A stretch of 60,358 bases of DNA. Origin: an uncultured Deferribacteraceae bacterium (GTDB taxonomy: Bacteria > Chrysiogenota > Deferribacteres > CAMZNJ01). Where the stretch lies: NCBI GenBank assembly GCA_947313855.1, contig CAMZNS010000001.1, forward strand, positions 1-60,358. Direction: 5' to 3'. This document shows positions 9,335 to 17,808 of this stretch, one piece after another (position 1 is the stretch's first letter; every line of letters begins with the position of its first letter). The position numbers and the translations under genes are program-made. The notes below the pieces were generated by a model that was given only the letters and a program-made list of their open reading frames with translations, had not been told where the DNA came from and did no database searches.

Positions 9335-10252
9335 CTAGATTATTTTTTTTGCTTTTAGGAAGTTTTTTGCAATATCGTCATACCTTTTCCCTTCAACTTC
9401 GAGCTGGTAGTTCATCTGTTGCATTTCGCTCACAGTGATGGCATTGTTTAGCATTAGGAGTGCTTTTCGGAGTTCTGGGTACTGGTTGAGCAGTTCTGTT
9501 CGTGCTACAATTCCTGCTTCGTATGGTAGTTCCACATGTTTGTCGTCTTCAAGTATTGTTAGGTTGTACTTGTGTATTTGAGCGTCGGTGGAGTAGCTGA
9601 GTACGATATCGGCTTTCCCTGAGTTGAGTGCTTGGTATCTGAGTCCGTCGCTTACCTCTTTGATATTGTTTCGTGGGAATTTGAGTCCGTACCCGTTGAT
9701 GTATCTTGGGAAGGCGTCGGCACGGGATAGTGAGGATAGTGATCCTACCATACGCAGGTTTTTTTCGTTCCCTTTGATGTCGGATATTTTTGTTAGTCCG
9801 TATTTTTTGATTACACTTTGTGGTGCTGTGAGCACATGGCTATTTTGGAATCCTAGTAGTCCTACCCATTCGATGCCAAATCTGTCTTGGTACTCTTTTT
9901 TCAGTTGTGGGAAGATATTTTCATCAGGTTTTAGGGTATCAGGGTTGTGTTTGAGCACTTCGATCCAGCCGGTGTAAGTGTATTCAACGTACACGTCCAC
10001 TTTTTTGGCAACCATTGCCTGTTGAACAATCCCTGTTGATCCGAGGTTCATCTTCTGTTTTACTTTGAGGTCGGTGTGGGCTTCTATCACCTGCCCCACC
10101 ATGCTTGCTAGTATGTACTGTTCGCTGAAAAGTTTTGATGCTACAACAACTGTTTTGCCATAACCTACTGTGGGTGCAAGCACCAAGATAGCCGCCATTA
10201 CTACCATGTGTATGCTTTTCAATTTCCGTGTATTCTTTGAGGTCTCGCTCAT
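9335..10252 (-). CDS. opuCC: Osmoprotectant ABC transporter substrate-binding protein
   Basis: Periplasmic binding protein (OpuAC domain), 305 residues. A signal peptide with charged start and hydrophobic core ends near GYG-KTVVV. The family pattern is clear: VVVASKLFSEQYILASMVGQVIE, NLGSTGIVQQAM, VDVYVEYTYTGW, and later LTILEDDKHVELPYEAGIVAR. Ligands in this family are glycine betaine, choline or carnitine; the pocket cannot be read from sequence alone. An AAGGAG site lies before the ATG. It sits 27 bases upstream of opuCA. Confidence 0.92.
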   Translation of the reverse strand: MSETSKNTRKLKSIHMVVMAAILVLAPTVGYGKTVVVASKLFSEQYILASMVGQVIEAHTDLKVKQKMNLGSTGIVQQAMVAKKVDVYVEYTYTGWIEVLKHNPDTLKPDENIFPQLKKEYQDRFGIEWVGLLGFQNSHVLTAPQSVIKKYGLTKISDIKGNEKNLRMVGSLSSLSRADAFPRYINGYGLKFPRNNIKEVSDGLRYQALNSGKADIVLSYSTDAQIHKYNLTILEDDKHVELPYEAGIVARTELLNQYPELRKALLMLNNAITVSEMQQMNYQLEVEGKRYDDIAKNFLKAKKII

Positions 10253-10336
10253 AATAAACTCCTTGTTAATGGTACTCGTTGGTACTCGTTGGGATAACTA
10301 GTCTTCAGGTGTTCCGTATTTATATATCTTCAGATT

Positions 10337-10996
10337 TTAGCGATAGTGACGCGTGTACGAAATTCTTCCACCGATAAACCCCACTACTTGATCAACGGCG
10401 ATGCTCAGAATAGCGACCAGAATTGATCCGATAACAACCATATCCATATTGTAAGTTGAGATGCCTCGCCAAATGGGCACACCGAGACCACCAGCACCAA
10501 CAAACGCCGCTATCGCCGTCAACGCAACAGTCATCACAGCCATGGTACGTATCCCCGCAGTAATCATGGGCACACTAAGGGGCAACTTCACACCCATGAG
10601 GATCTGCCACTCGGTGGAACCCATCCCCCGTGCAGATTCGATCAACTGGGGCTCGATGTTGTTCATAGCTGCATGGGTATTGCGTACAACAGGCAACACG
10701 CCGTAAAGAATAATAGCTATCATGGCAGTCGTATTGCCGATACCGGTGAAGGGGAGCAGTAGACCTAGGATAGCAATGGATGGTATTGTGTAGACGAAAT
10801 TGATGACAATGAGTGAATACGTGGCAATACGAGGACGATGGGAGATGTACACACCAAACAAAACACCCACAAAAGAAATAATAACAATGGCCGATACCGA
10901 CAAAGCGATGTGTTGCAATGTCCAATAAACATAGTCGTTACGCAGAAGAACTTCAAAGGCTGTTGATATAAAACCCATATCTGTACTTGTAGCCAT
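10337..10996 (-). CDS. opuCB: Osmoprotectant ABC transporter permease
   Basis: Inner-membrane permease with several helices and the binding-protein-dependent EAA loop SARGMGSTEWQILMGVKLPLS, which docks on the ATPase. I placed the start at the ATG at 10996 because GGGGG precedes it. A TTG 54 bases further upstream lacks such a site. Only one permease is present, so it would act as a homodimer with OpuCA and OpuCC. It lies 71 bases after the ftsY stop, and 84 bases separate it from opuCC. Confidence 0.9.
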   Translation of the reverse strand: MATSTDMGFISTAFEVLLRNDYVYWTLQHIALSVSAIVIISFVGVLFGVYISHRPRIATYSLIVINFVYTIPSIAILGLLLPFTGIGNTTAMIAIILYGVLPVVRNTHAAMNNIEPQLIESARGMGSTEWQILMGVKLPLSVPMITAGIRTMAVMTVALTAIAAFVGAGGLGVPIWRGISTYNMDMVVIGSILVAILSIAVDQVVGFIGGRISYTRHYR

Positions 10997-11067
10997 AAAA
11001 ACCCCCGACGTAGCATGCCAGATATTTTTACAAACTACTCCATACAGCAAAAAATTTCAACAACTAA

Positions 11068-12276
11068 TTAAGTCAAATGTTCAGATACGTCGCCAAGTGC
11101 TCCGCCATGTACCCCTCTAAAGGTGCGAAGATAGCCACTAATGAAGTCGCCAACAAAGGCATACGGCTGAAACGCTGCTAACTGATCCACACCCTCGCCA
11201 TAAGACACAAACCGTATGGGCAAACCCAAACCTTGAACAATCTGAAACAAAGAGCCTGGCTGCAAATGGGCATCAGCCTTTGTCAAAACAATACCAGTGG
11301 GGGCAATGTAGTCTGAAAATACTTTCGCTTGAAGAATGGAATTGCTACCAAGTGTGGCGTCAATCACCAGCAGAACCTCGTGGGGAGCACCCGCAGACAA
11401 CTTCCTCAACACACGAGTAGACTTCTCCAACTCACGCATGAGGTTGTCGTTCCCCTGTAGACGACCAGATGTGTCACACAGCAGTAGGTCAGACTCGGTG
11501 GCTATCCCCCGACTGAGAGCGTCATACATTACTGCAGCCGAATCGGCACCCTGCTGTTGGGAAATCACCTCTACACCAACGGTGTCGCCCCAATGTTGTA
11601 GCTGATCTACCGCCGCTGCACGGTATGTATCCGCCGCCGCAATGAGCACTTTTTTGCCCAAAATGTTTTTGTAGTAATGGGCAAGTTTCGCAAGACTTGT
11701 TGTTTTGCCCACACCGTTGACCCCAACCAGCATTGCCACACTAGGGTGAACACCTCGGCGAAGCAGGGAGAATTCGCCGTTGTCGCTCGCTTGTGTGGTG
11801 GTGTTGGTGGTGTTGGTGGTGTTGGTGGTGTTGGTGGTGTTGGTGGTGTTGGTGGTGTTGGTGGTGTTGGTGGTGTTGGTGGTGTTGGTGGTGTTGGTGG
11901 TGTTGGTGGTGTTGGTGGTGTTGGTGGGCAACTTGAGCATATCTAGCAGGTTTGTGTTGAGCTCCTCCACGAAGTGCATCATATTGTTTATGTTCCCCGT
12001 TAGGATATCGGCTTGCAGTTGTTCCACCGCTTGGGTTGTGGCATCCAGCCCCATGTCGGAGGTGATGAGGAACTCCTCTAGGGGATCGAGGGCTTGTGCC
12101 ATGTTCCCTTTGTTTAGTGTCATCCCTTTGAGTTGCGTTGGCGTTAGTGTTGGCGTTAGTGTTGGCTGTGTTGGCTGTGTTGGCTGTGTTGGCTGATTAT
12201 TGCTGTTGCTACCCTTGCTGTTACGGTTTTCCGTGCCATTAGTTTTGTTCTTTTTGCCAAAGATATTTTTCAACAT
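11068..12276 (-). CDS. ftsY: Signal recognition particle receptor FtsY (divergent)
   Basis: Membrane-targeting GTPase that receives SRP-ribosome complexes, 402 residues. G1 is GVNGVGKTT; DTYRAAAVDQLQHW, G3 DTSGR and a late GEGVDQL are recognisable. Three things are unusual. A (Asn-Thr-Thr)n tract of about 44 residues (roughly 117-160) separates the N and G domains. The N-terminus carries PTQ and TLTP repeats. The normally invariant TKLDGTAKGG region reads TKADAHLQPG: the guanine-specificity Asp is kept but the DGTAKGG closing loop is lost. GGAGACATAACTCA precedes the ATG. The gene heads the run into opuCB, opuCC and opuCA. Confidence 0.9.
   Translation of the reverse strand: MLKNIFGKKNKTNGTENRNSKGSNSNNQPTQPTQPTQPTLTPTLTPTQLKGMTLNKGNMAQALDPLEEFLITSDMGLDATTQAVEQLQADILTGNINNMMHFVEELNTNLLDMLKLPTNTTNTTNTTNTTNTTNTTNTTNTTNTTNTTNTTNTTNTTNTTTQASDNGEFSLLRRGVHPSVAMLVGVNGVGKTTSLAKLAHYYKNILGKKVLIAAADTYRAAAVDQLQHWGDTVGVEVISQQQGADSAAVMYDALSRGIATESDLLLCDTSGRLQGNDNLMRELEKSTRVLRKLSAGAPHEVLLVIDATLGSNSILQAKVFSDYIAPTGIVLTKADAHLQPGSLFQIVQGLGLPIRFVSYGEGVDQLAAFQPYAFVGDFISGYLRTFRGVHGGALGDVSEHLT
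11796..11929 (-). repeat. 9-bp repeat, about 15 copies, inside ftsY
   Basis: Near-perfect GTGTTGGTG units on the plus strand, which encode Asn-Thr-Thr on the minus strand. The array is exactly in frame and falls in the linker between the N and G domains of FtsY. Sequence purity is much higher than in the era-downstream array, which suggests recent expansion. Confidence 0.95.
12128..12196 (-). repeat. In-frame 9/12-bp repeats at the ftsY 5' end
   Basis: Plus-strand GTTGGCGTTAGT (12 bp, two copies) and GTTGGCTGT (9 bp, several copies) encode the Thr-Leu-Thr-Pro and Gln-Pro-Thr tracts near residues 28-47 of FtsY. Confidence 0.85.
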
Positions 12277-12337
12277 TGAGTTATGTCTCCGTTAGTTAAG
12301 CAAGTCTACGTCTACTTTGTGGCGATAGTGTTGCTTC

Positions 12338-12889
12338 TTAGTTTTGGTTGTGTATCACCATTTTTTCCAAGTTGGCTCTTGAGATTTTTTTGGATGGTTG
12401 CAGACTAATTTTGTTCACCTTGCAGAATACCTGTTTTTTTGAGTAGGCGATGTTGTTGTCGAATTCGGAGCTCATTTTGTTGTCGGGTAGTGCCTCCATA
12501 TCGATCAATAGGTTTGTTGTTGCGTCTGCTTTCTGTTCGACTTCATAGGTTAGGTAAACATAGTAGAACCCCTCTGAGACTATGCCTTGGAAGTCGGTTA
12601 CTTGGGCGTTTATGATTGTTGTTGTTGGTATTTGGAACGATATCTCTGATAAGATGACGGTGCGTTTGAATTCCATATCGCACACAGCCACTGCATCTTT
12701 TTCGGAGAGTTTGTATTGGCTACTCATGTATATCCAGTAGATTAGGGGTATTGCCACGGCTGTGACGGCCATGGCAGTTGCGGGATAGACTATAATGCGT
12801 TGTTTGGCAATCAGCATGACAACTCTGGATGTGTCTGTTTTGATATGGTTTAGTATTTCCAGGAAAAAACTTATAAAATCTTTTGACAT
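12338..12889 (-). CDS. Unknown single-pass membrane protein
   Basis: A 183-residue protein I do not recognise. An amphipathic N-terminal part is followed by one membrane helix (about residues 34-53, YPATAMAVTAVAIPLIYWIY), then about 130 residues outside the membrane that look strand-rich. CGGGGATT lies before the ATG. It is transcribed towards ftsY, with a 61-base gap, and could share its transcript. No function is claimed. Confidence 0.75.
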   Translation of the reverse strand: MSKDFISFFLEILNHIKTDTSRVVMLIAKQRIIVYPATAMAVTAVAIPLIYWIYMSSQYKLSEKDAVAVCDMEFKRTVILSEISFQIPTTTIINAQVTDFQGIVSEGFYYVYLTYEVEQKADATTNLLIDMEALPDNKMSSEFDNNIAYSKKQVFCKVNKISLQPSKKISRANLEKMVIHNQN

Positions 12890-12991
12890 AATCCCCGTTG
12901 CTCATACTCCTTGTCCGAGACGTGAAGTATTATTTATAGCATTGTTTGCCGTGTGTATCGGATTGTTGGTGAGGTTGTGAGCGAGCTACAC

Positions 12992-13441
12992 CTACCTACC
13001 TGTTGTGCTGTTATCCGTGCTGTTGCCTGTTGTGCTGTTATCCGTGCTGTTATCCGTGCTGTTATCCGTACTGTTATCCGTACTGTATTTGCTACTTTTT
13101 ATCTTCGTCGGGTCTAATTTTTTAACACTATCCTGTTCAAGATTAAGGTCGTCCATATCTTGGGTAATCTTGGTGTAGGATTCGTGCAGTGTTTTGAATA
13201 GGTTATGATCCAACGCAACACCATCTTGCATACATTGCACGCATTTTAGTCCGATCTTTTGTAAAACTTCAAGTCGTTTCTGTTCTAGATCGCGTTTTTC
13301 CATGGTAATTTTGCCAAGGTGCATGTATTTGAATCCTGCTCCCCTAGCATATTCTACCGCTTTAGTGGCAGTGTTTACAACTTTTTTCGCAGTTTTGGTA
13401 TCTACTGCCCCACCCCTTTTTTCATCATTTTGATTACTCAT
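12992..13441 (-). CDS. Unknown helical protein with STDN-repeat tail
   Basis: A 149-residue soluble protein, mostly helical and charged, with a possible coiled coil (MEKRDLEQKRLEVLQKIG; LEQDSVKKL). The two close cysteines in CVQC are worth noting. The last 30 residues are a Ser-Thr-Asp-Asn repeat encoded by 12-bp units ending at the stop. GGAGGTCTG precedes the ATG. I do not recognise a family. It is transcribed away from clpC. Confidence 0.7.
   Translation of the reverse strand: MSNQNDEKRGGAVDTKTAKKVVNTATKAVEYARGAGFKYMHLGKITMEKRDLEQKRLEVLQKIGLKCVQCMQDGVALDHNLFKTLHESYTKITQDMDDLNLEQDSVKKLDPTKIKSSKYSTDNSTDNSTDNSTDNSTTGNSTDNSTTGR
13003..13085 (-). repeat. 12-bp repeat at the 3' end of the STDN gene
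   Basis: Plus-strand units of TTATCCGTGCTG and close variants (TTATCCGTACTG, TTGCCTGTTGTGCTG) encode Ser-Thr-Asp-Asn. All are in frame and reach the stop codon. Confidence 0.88.
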
Positions 13442-13875
13442 TTTTCAGACCTCCAAAAAAATAGAACAAAAACCGTCAATCTTTATCATAAATACACAGG
13501 AAGACTTGTTGGATACCAGTCTTTCTTACAAACAAGACGGTACAAACATCGAAAACCAAGAAAACCAAAAGGAACGCTACCCTATTAAGTAGCACAAAAG
13601 TTTCTATTTTTCAATTAAATTTACCACTAACGCACCGTTTAAAGAGTTCCAGAAAACCATCCCCACCTATTTCACTACGTTAATGAAAGACCTTTGACGC
13701 AAATTTATTGATGTTGAAATTTTTAAAATATGATATACTAAGTACGATATACTAAATTTGATTTCGAACAAGGGTGAATATTCTAACCATAGGTGTATAT
13801 TCTAACACATACAAACATCCAACGGTAGGGACGGTAGGCAACCAGTAAATACGAAGGCTTAAAGAGGATAGTAAA
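13442..13875. promoter_or_regulatory. Divergent intergenic region with paired direct repeats upstream of clpC
   Basis: 434 bases between two divergent genes, A-rich, with no gene seen. The sequence GATATACTAA occurs at 13732-13741 and 13746-13755. GGTGAATATTCTAAC (13773-13787) and GGTGTATATTCTAAC (13792-13806) differ at one base and are 19 bases apart, about two helical turns. This spacing suits a repressor or activator dimer, and clpC is commonly under stress control (CtsR in Firmicutes), but these sites do not match the CtsR heptad. Confidence 0.5.
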
Positions 13876-16290
13876 ATGTTTGAATTATTTACAGACCGAT
13901 CCAGAAAAGTAGTAATCGCCGCACGGGAAGAAGCAGAAAAAGCAACCTCCCCAACAATAAACACCGAACACATACTAGCTGGACTCATACGCGAACCCTC
14001 TGAACAACTCGAACGACTCTTCCGATTCCTCAAACTCAACACCGAAGAACTACGCATGCAAATCGCAAACAGCTACCCCGAACCCGGATCCTTTCGACGC
14101 AAAACCAACGCCTCCATACCATTCAGTGCCCTCTCACAAAAAGCTCTGCGAAACGCACCACTCGAAGCAACCGAAACACAATCCGATGCCGTCAACCCCG
14201 AACACCTCTTCCTATCACTACTCAACATCAAAGAGGGGAAAGCCGCAATCCTACTAGGAAGCCCAAGCATCGATGTGAAAAGTATGCGAAACAAACTTGT
14301 AAAACTCGAACGACAACATCGAAAAAATAACAGCGACTCCTCAAACACTCCTGTACTCGACGAATACGGCACCAACCTCACAACAATGGCACGCGAAGGG
14401 AAAATCGACCCCGTTATCGGAAGAGACAGGGAGATCGACCAAGTCATTCGATCACTCTCAAGACGACTCAAAAATAACGTCATGCTCGTAGGGGAACCAG
14501 GGGTAGGCAAAACCGCCATCGCTGAAGGACTCGCAAGTATTATCGCTAGCAAAAAATGCCCCATCGAACTCAACAACAAACGTATCATCTCTATCGAAAT
14601 GGGCAAACTCATCGCAGGTACAAAATACCGAGGACTATTCGAAGATAGACTCAAATCCCTCATCGCCGAAGTGGAAACTGATGGCAACATCATCCTGTTC
14701 ATCGACGAAATACACACAATAGTCGGGGCAGGATCAACCGAAGGATCCCTAGACGCATCAAACATGCTCAAACCAGCCCTCGCACGCGGACGTTTCCAAT
14801 GCATCGGTGCCACAACACACAAAGAATACAAAAAACATATCGAAAAAGACCCAGCTCTCGAAAGACGATTCCAAGTCATCGACATACCCGAACCAACAAC
14901 CGACGAAACATTAGCAATTCTACGCGGCATCAAAGAAAACTACGAAACATACCACAACGTCACCGTATCTGAAGAAATACTCAACGAAATCGTCTACCTC
15001 ACAAACAGATACATCACTAACCGATTCCAACCAGACAAATCCATCGACGTACTCGACGAAGCTTGTGCCAACGTTAAAGTACTCAACACAAACCTCACAA
15101 CAGAACTACTCAACTACAAACGCAAAATCATCAGCCTCGAAAACGAACAAGATCTACTACTGCGAAACAACGATTACGACACTGCCGAAGGGGTCGAAGA
15201 GGAACTATCCGCAATCTACGACGCCTACAACCAATCCAAAGAAGACATGAAACGTGGCATCGCACTCAACCCCATCGAACTCACAATGGACGATATCTAC
15301 CTCGTTGTCTCATCCATTAGCAAAATACCCGAAAACTTCATCAAATCTTCCGACTACGACAAAATATCAAAAATGGAAGCAACACTACGTCGCGAAATTG
15401 TTGGACAAGATGACGCCATCGACAATATTGTCAAAACCATCAAACGTGCATTTGTAGGGATAAACTCTCCCGACAAACCCATCGGATCGTTCCTCTTCCT
15501 CGGACCCACAGGTGTCGGCAAAACCGCCATCGCAAAATGCCTCACCGAACAACTACTAGGATCACAAGACTTCCTAATACGCGTGGATATGAGCGAATAC
15601 GGTGAAAAATTCAACGTGTCAAAACTCATGGGAGCACCTCCGGGGTACGTTGGCTTCGACCAAGGGGGAACTCTCACCGAACAGGTACGCAAAAAACCGT
15701 ACTCCGTAATCCTCTTTGACGAAGTGGAAAAAGCACACCACGACGTACTCAATATCATGCTCCAAGTACTCGATGACGGGTATGTTACCGACAGCTACGG
15801 ACATATTGTGAAATTTAACCACTCAATTATCATCTTCACATCAAACCTCGGATCAAAAGAAGCAATATCCGACAACATTATGGGATTCGGTAACGACCCC
15901 GGTGGCAAACATATCGACAAAGAACTCTTCACCAATGCCGCAAACAAAGCACTGGAAAAATACTTCCTACCCGAATTTATCAACAGACTCGACAACATTG
16001 TTGTATTCAACCCTCTGTCCAAAAAAGAACTAAGAAAAATTGTGGACTTGCAAGTCAAAGATCTCAACAAAAGACTGGCTCGCAAAGGGAAATCTGTGAA
16101 GGTTTCAAGCAAGTTCAAAGACCTTATTCTAAACAACGAATACGACTTCAAATACGGTGCAAGACCCATACACCGAATGCTCAGAACGCATCTGGAGGAT
16201 CACCTCAGCAACCTGATTGTCGACGGGGATCTACCCGAAAACGACAAAATCTCAGTATCGGTGAAGGACGGCGAAGTAGTAATGAAGTAA
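13876..16290 (+). CDS. clpC: ClpC-type AAA+ protease ATPase
   Basis: Hsp100 unfoldase that feeds proteins to ClpP, 804 residues. The N-terminal double Clp repeat begins MFELFTDRSRKVV and is followed by AAA1 (Walker A GEPGVGKTA near residue 207). A UVR-like middle segment NDYDTAEGVEEEL marks ClpC rather than ClpA or ClpB. AAA2 has Walker A GPTGVGKTA near residue 543, GAPPGYVGFDQGG and a C-terminal D2-small domain. AGAGGATAGTAAA precedes the ATG. It is transcribed alone. The coding strand is strongly A+C-rich. Confidence 0.96.
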   Translation: MFELFTDRSRKVVIAAREEAEKATSPTINTEHILAGLIREPSEQLERLFRFLKLNTEELRMQIANSYPEPGSFRRKTNASIPFSALSQKALRNAPLEATETQSDAVNPEHLFLSLLNIKEGKAAILLGSPSIDVKSMRNKLVKLERQHRKNNSDSSNTPVLDEYGTNLTTMAREGKIDPVIGRDREIDQVIRSLSRRLKNNVMLVGEPGVGKTAIAEGLASIIASKKCPIELNNKRIISIEMGKLIAGTKYRGLFEDRLKSLIAEVETDGNIILFIDEIHTIVGAGSTEGSLDASNMLKPALARGRFQCIGATTHKEYKKHIEKDPALERRFQVIDIPEPTTDETLAILRGIKENYETYHNVTVSEEILNEIVYLTNRYITNRFQPDKSIDVLDEACANVKVLNTNLTTELLNYKRKIISLENEQDLLLRNNDYDTAEGVEEELSAIYDAYNQSKEDMKRGIALNPIELTMDDIYLVVSSISKIPENFIKSSDYDKISKMEATLRREIVGQDDAIDNIVKTIKRAFVGINSPDKPIGSFLFLGPTGVGKTAIAKCLTEQLLGSQDFLIRVDMSEYGEKFNVSKLMGAPPGYVGFDQGGTLTEQVRKKPYSVILFDEVEKAHHDVLNIMLQVLDDGYVTDSYGHIVKFNHSIIIFTSNLGSKEAISDNIMGFGNDPGGKHIDKELFTNAANKALEKYFLPEFINRLDNIVVFNPLSKKELRKIVDLQVKDLNKRLARKGKSVKVSSKFKDLILNNEYDFKYGARPIHRMLRTHLEDHLSNLIVDGDLPENDKISVSVKDGEVVMK

Positions 16291-16377
16291 AGGGGTGTTG
16301 CGAATATTATCGGCACGCTAGGGGTGCCATGATGATGCTTGGGCATGATCATGGTGCCCTTTTTCGCAAGGCAACAC

Positions 16378-16520
16378 GGGACAAGGTGCACGGAACAAGG
16401 TGCACGGAACAAGGTGCACGGCACACGGTGCACGGCACATGGCAACACCGCACACGCAACACGGAACAAGGTGCACGGCACATGGCAACACCGCACACGC
16501 AACACGGGGCACCGCACACG
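16378..16520 (+). repeat. Compound repeat downstream of clpC
   Basis: Overlapping units of AACAAGGTGCACGG and variants (CACACGGTGCACGG), then a larger unit containing CATGGCAACACCGCACACGC in two copies. The array fills most of the gap between the convergent clpC and acpS stops. I see no gene in it. Confidence 0.85.
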
Positions 16521-16540
16521 CAACCGCACGCAACCGTGTG

Positions 16541-17062
16541 TTACGTGATGGCGATGGTGGCACGAGATACCGCAACAGCATAGGCACGGCAGTGCGATAT
16601 GGACACGTCCACCATAATCCTCGCACCAACCCCAGACGCAATGCTCCCCCTAAGGTGCTCATTGGCAGGCATCGCCAAGAGACGACTGAGGATAACTGCC
16701 TCCGTCTTTTGGGATAGTGTCAGTGTTACTTGTGGGGTCATGGGCATGGGCACAGGTGTCATGGGCATGGGGACAGGTGGTGTCATGGGCATGGGGACAG
16801 GTGTCATGGGCATGGGCACAGGTGGCGTCATGGGCAGAATCTCCATGGAGTGGAACGTTACCCCATTGGTAAGCCCTGTTTGCAGTGTTTTGGAGATGGA
16901 TTCCTTGGCAGCAAACCTCCCAGCAAGGAACGAGATTCGTCTGTTATGTTCGATGAACAGCTCCATCTCGTTGGGTGTGAGAATACGTTGTGCAAACCTA
17001 TCCCCCAACTTGTGGAAGGCGTTTTGAATACGTTGTATTTCGATAATATCACAGCCGATCAT
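16541..17062 (-). CDS. acpS: Holo-[acyl-carrier-protein] synthase with repeat insertion
   Basis: Transfers 4'-phosphopantetheine from CoA to acyl carrier protein. The catalytic Mg-binding DIIEI is at residues 5-9 and FAAKES near 49-54. The C-terminal VSISHCRAYAVAV also fits. Typical AcpS has about 120-130 residues; this one has 173. The excess is a Met-Pro-Met-Thr-Pro repeat (about residues 78-108), in the strand region following the catalytic helix, plus extra sequence after it. GGAGGGCAG precedes the ATG. It is the last gene of the minus-strand run that begins at rpsF. Confidence 0.88.
   Translation of the reverse strand: MIGCDIIEIQRIQNAFHKLGDRFAQRILTPNEMELFIEHNRRISFLAGRFAAKESISKTLQTGLTNGVTFHSMEILPMTPPVPMPMTPVPMPMTPPVPMPMTPVPMPMTPQVTLTLSQKTEAVILSRLLAMPANEHLRGSIASGVGARIMVDVSISHCRAYAVAVSRATIAIT
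16738..16832 (-). repeat. In-frame repeat inside acpS
   Basis: Plus-strand GTCATGGGCATGGG(C/G)ACAGGTG units of about 21 and 24 bp alternate and encode Met-Thr-Pro-(Pro)-Val-Pro-Met-Pro on the minus strand. All units are multiples of three, so the frame survives. Confidence 0.9.
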
Positions 17063-17097
17063 CTGCCCTCCCGTCCCCCTTATTTTCCGACGTTGCC

Positions 17098-17142
17098 TCG
17101 TGTGGCTCCGTGGCTCCGTGGCTCCGTGGCTCGTGTGGCTCT
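17098..17142 (-). repeat. 8-bp repeat ending at the methyltransferase stop
   Basis: CGTGGCTC is repeated about four times, then a 9-bp variant. It lies between acpS and the stop of the upstream methyltransferase gene. The unit length is not a multiple of three, as expected outside a gene. Confidence 0.82.
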
Positions 17143-17740
17143 AGAGTATGCGAATAACAGAGTGTAGCACCCCGAGGTTGTGCAATTCGGCTGCCCCTGC
17201 GAGGAGCACGTATACCACGAGGAACCATACTGTGTCGAATATATTTGGCAGGAGTGATGGTGTTTTCACGCTGTAGTCTTCGGGTGAGTCGATTTTGGTG
17301 CTTCGTGGAAATAGTAGGGGGACACGGTTTTTGTACTGTGTAAATTCATCTCCAAACGCCCCTGTTAGTCGTCTCTCCTCCTCCCGCATGAGTGGTATGT
17401 AGTAGCCTAGGAACGCCGCTGTGACCACGATAAGTATTGTGATACTTCCGAACGCTAGCATTATTCCGATATACCCTAGTAGGCTGAAGAAGTAGAGGGG
17501 GTTGCGGGTGATGGAGTATGGTCCTTGCGTGATTAGTTTTTGTGTTTTGTAGCCTGAGATATAAACAGACGAGTACGCCCGTCCTGCCATTGCGACCCCT
17601 ACTAGCAGTATGCCCACGTACCCCATTAGTGTTTGCAACACCGTACCGGTCAGCACTGGCTCAACAAACAGCAACGCCACAAAGAGACCTATCCCCCCTA
17701 TGAAACTCAACATTTTTCTAAATTTTGTAAATTTATCCAC
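17141..17740 (-). CDS. Isoprenylcysteine carboxyl methyltransferase-like membrane protein
   Basis: Integral membrane protein of about 199 residues with four or five helices. The ICMT/PEMT signature is clear: GPYSITRNPLYFFSLLGYIG, then MREEERRLTGAFGDEFTQYKNRVPLLFP. Bacterial members methylate lipids or unknown small targets using S-adenosylmethionine; no specific substrate can be given. I chose the GTG at 17740 because TTGGGAG lies 8 bases before it. A TTG at 17755 would add five residues. It follows the dapL-like gene by 68 bases. Confidence 0.82.
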   Translation of the reverse strand: MDKFTKFRKMLSFIGGIGLFVALLFVEPVLTGTVLQTLMGYVGILLVGVAMAGRAYSSVYISGYKTQKLITQGPYSITRNPLYFFSLLGYIGIMLAFGSITILIVVTAAFLGYYIPLMREEERRLTGAFGDEFTQYKNRVPLLFPRSTKIDSPEDYSVKTPSLLPNIFDTVWFLVVYVLLAGAAELHNLGVLHSVIRIL

Positions 17741-17808
17741 TAGGCTAACTCCCAATCATTTATGATTTTTTGTATCCAACTACGTCGTTGTTAATATTGT
17801 CAATATCC

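Noticed and set aside
14073-14933. 286-codon minus-strand frame inside clpC
   Set aside because: Antisense to the AAA1 domain; residues follow complementary codons.
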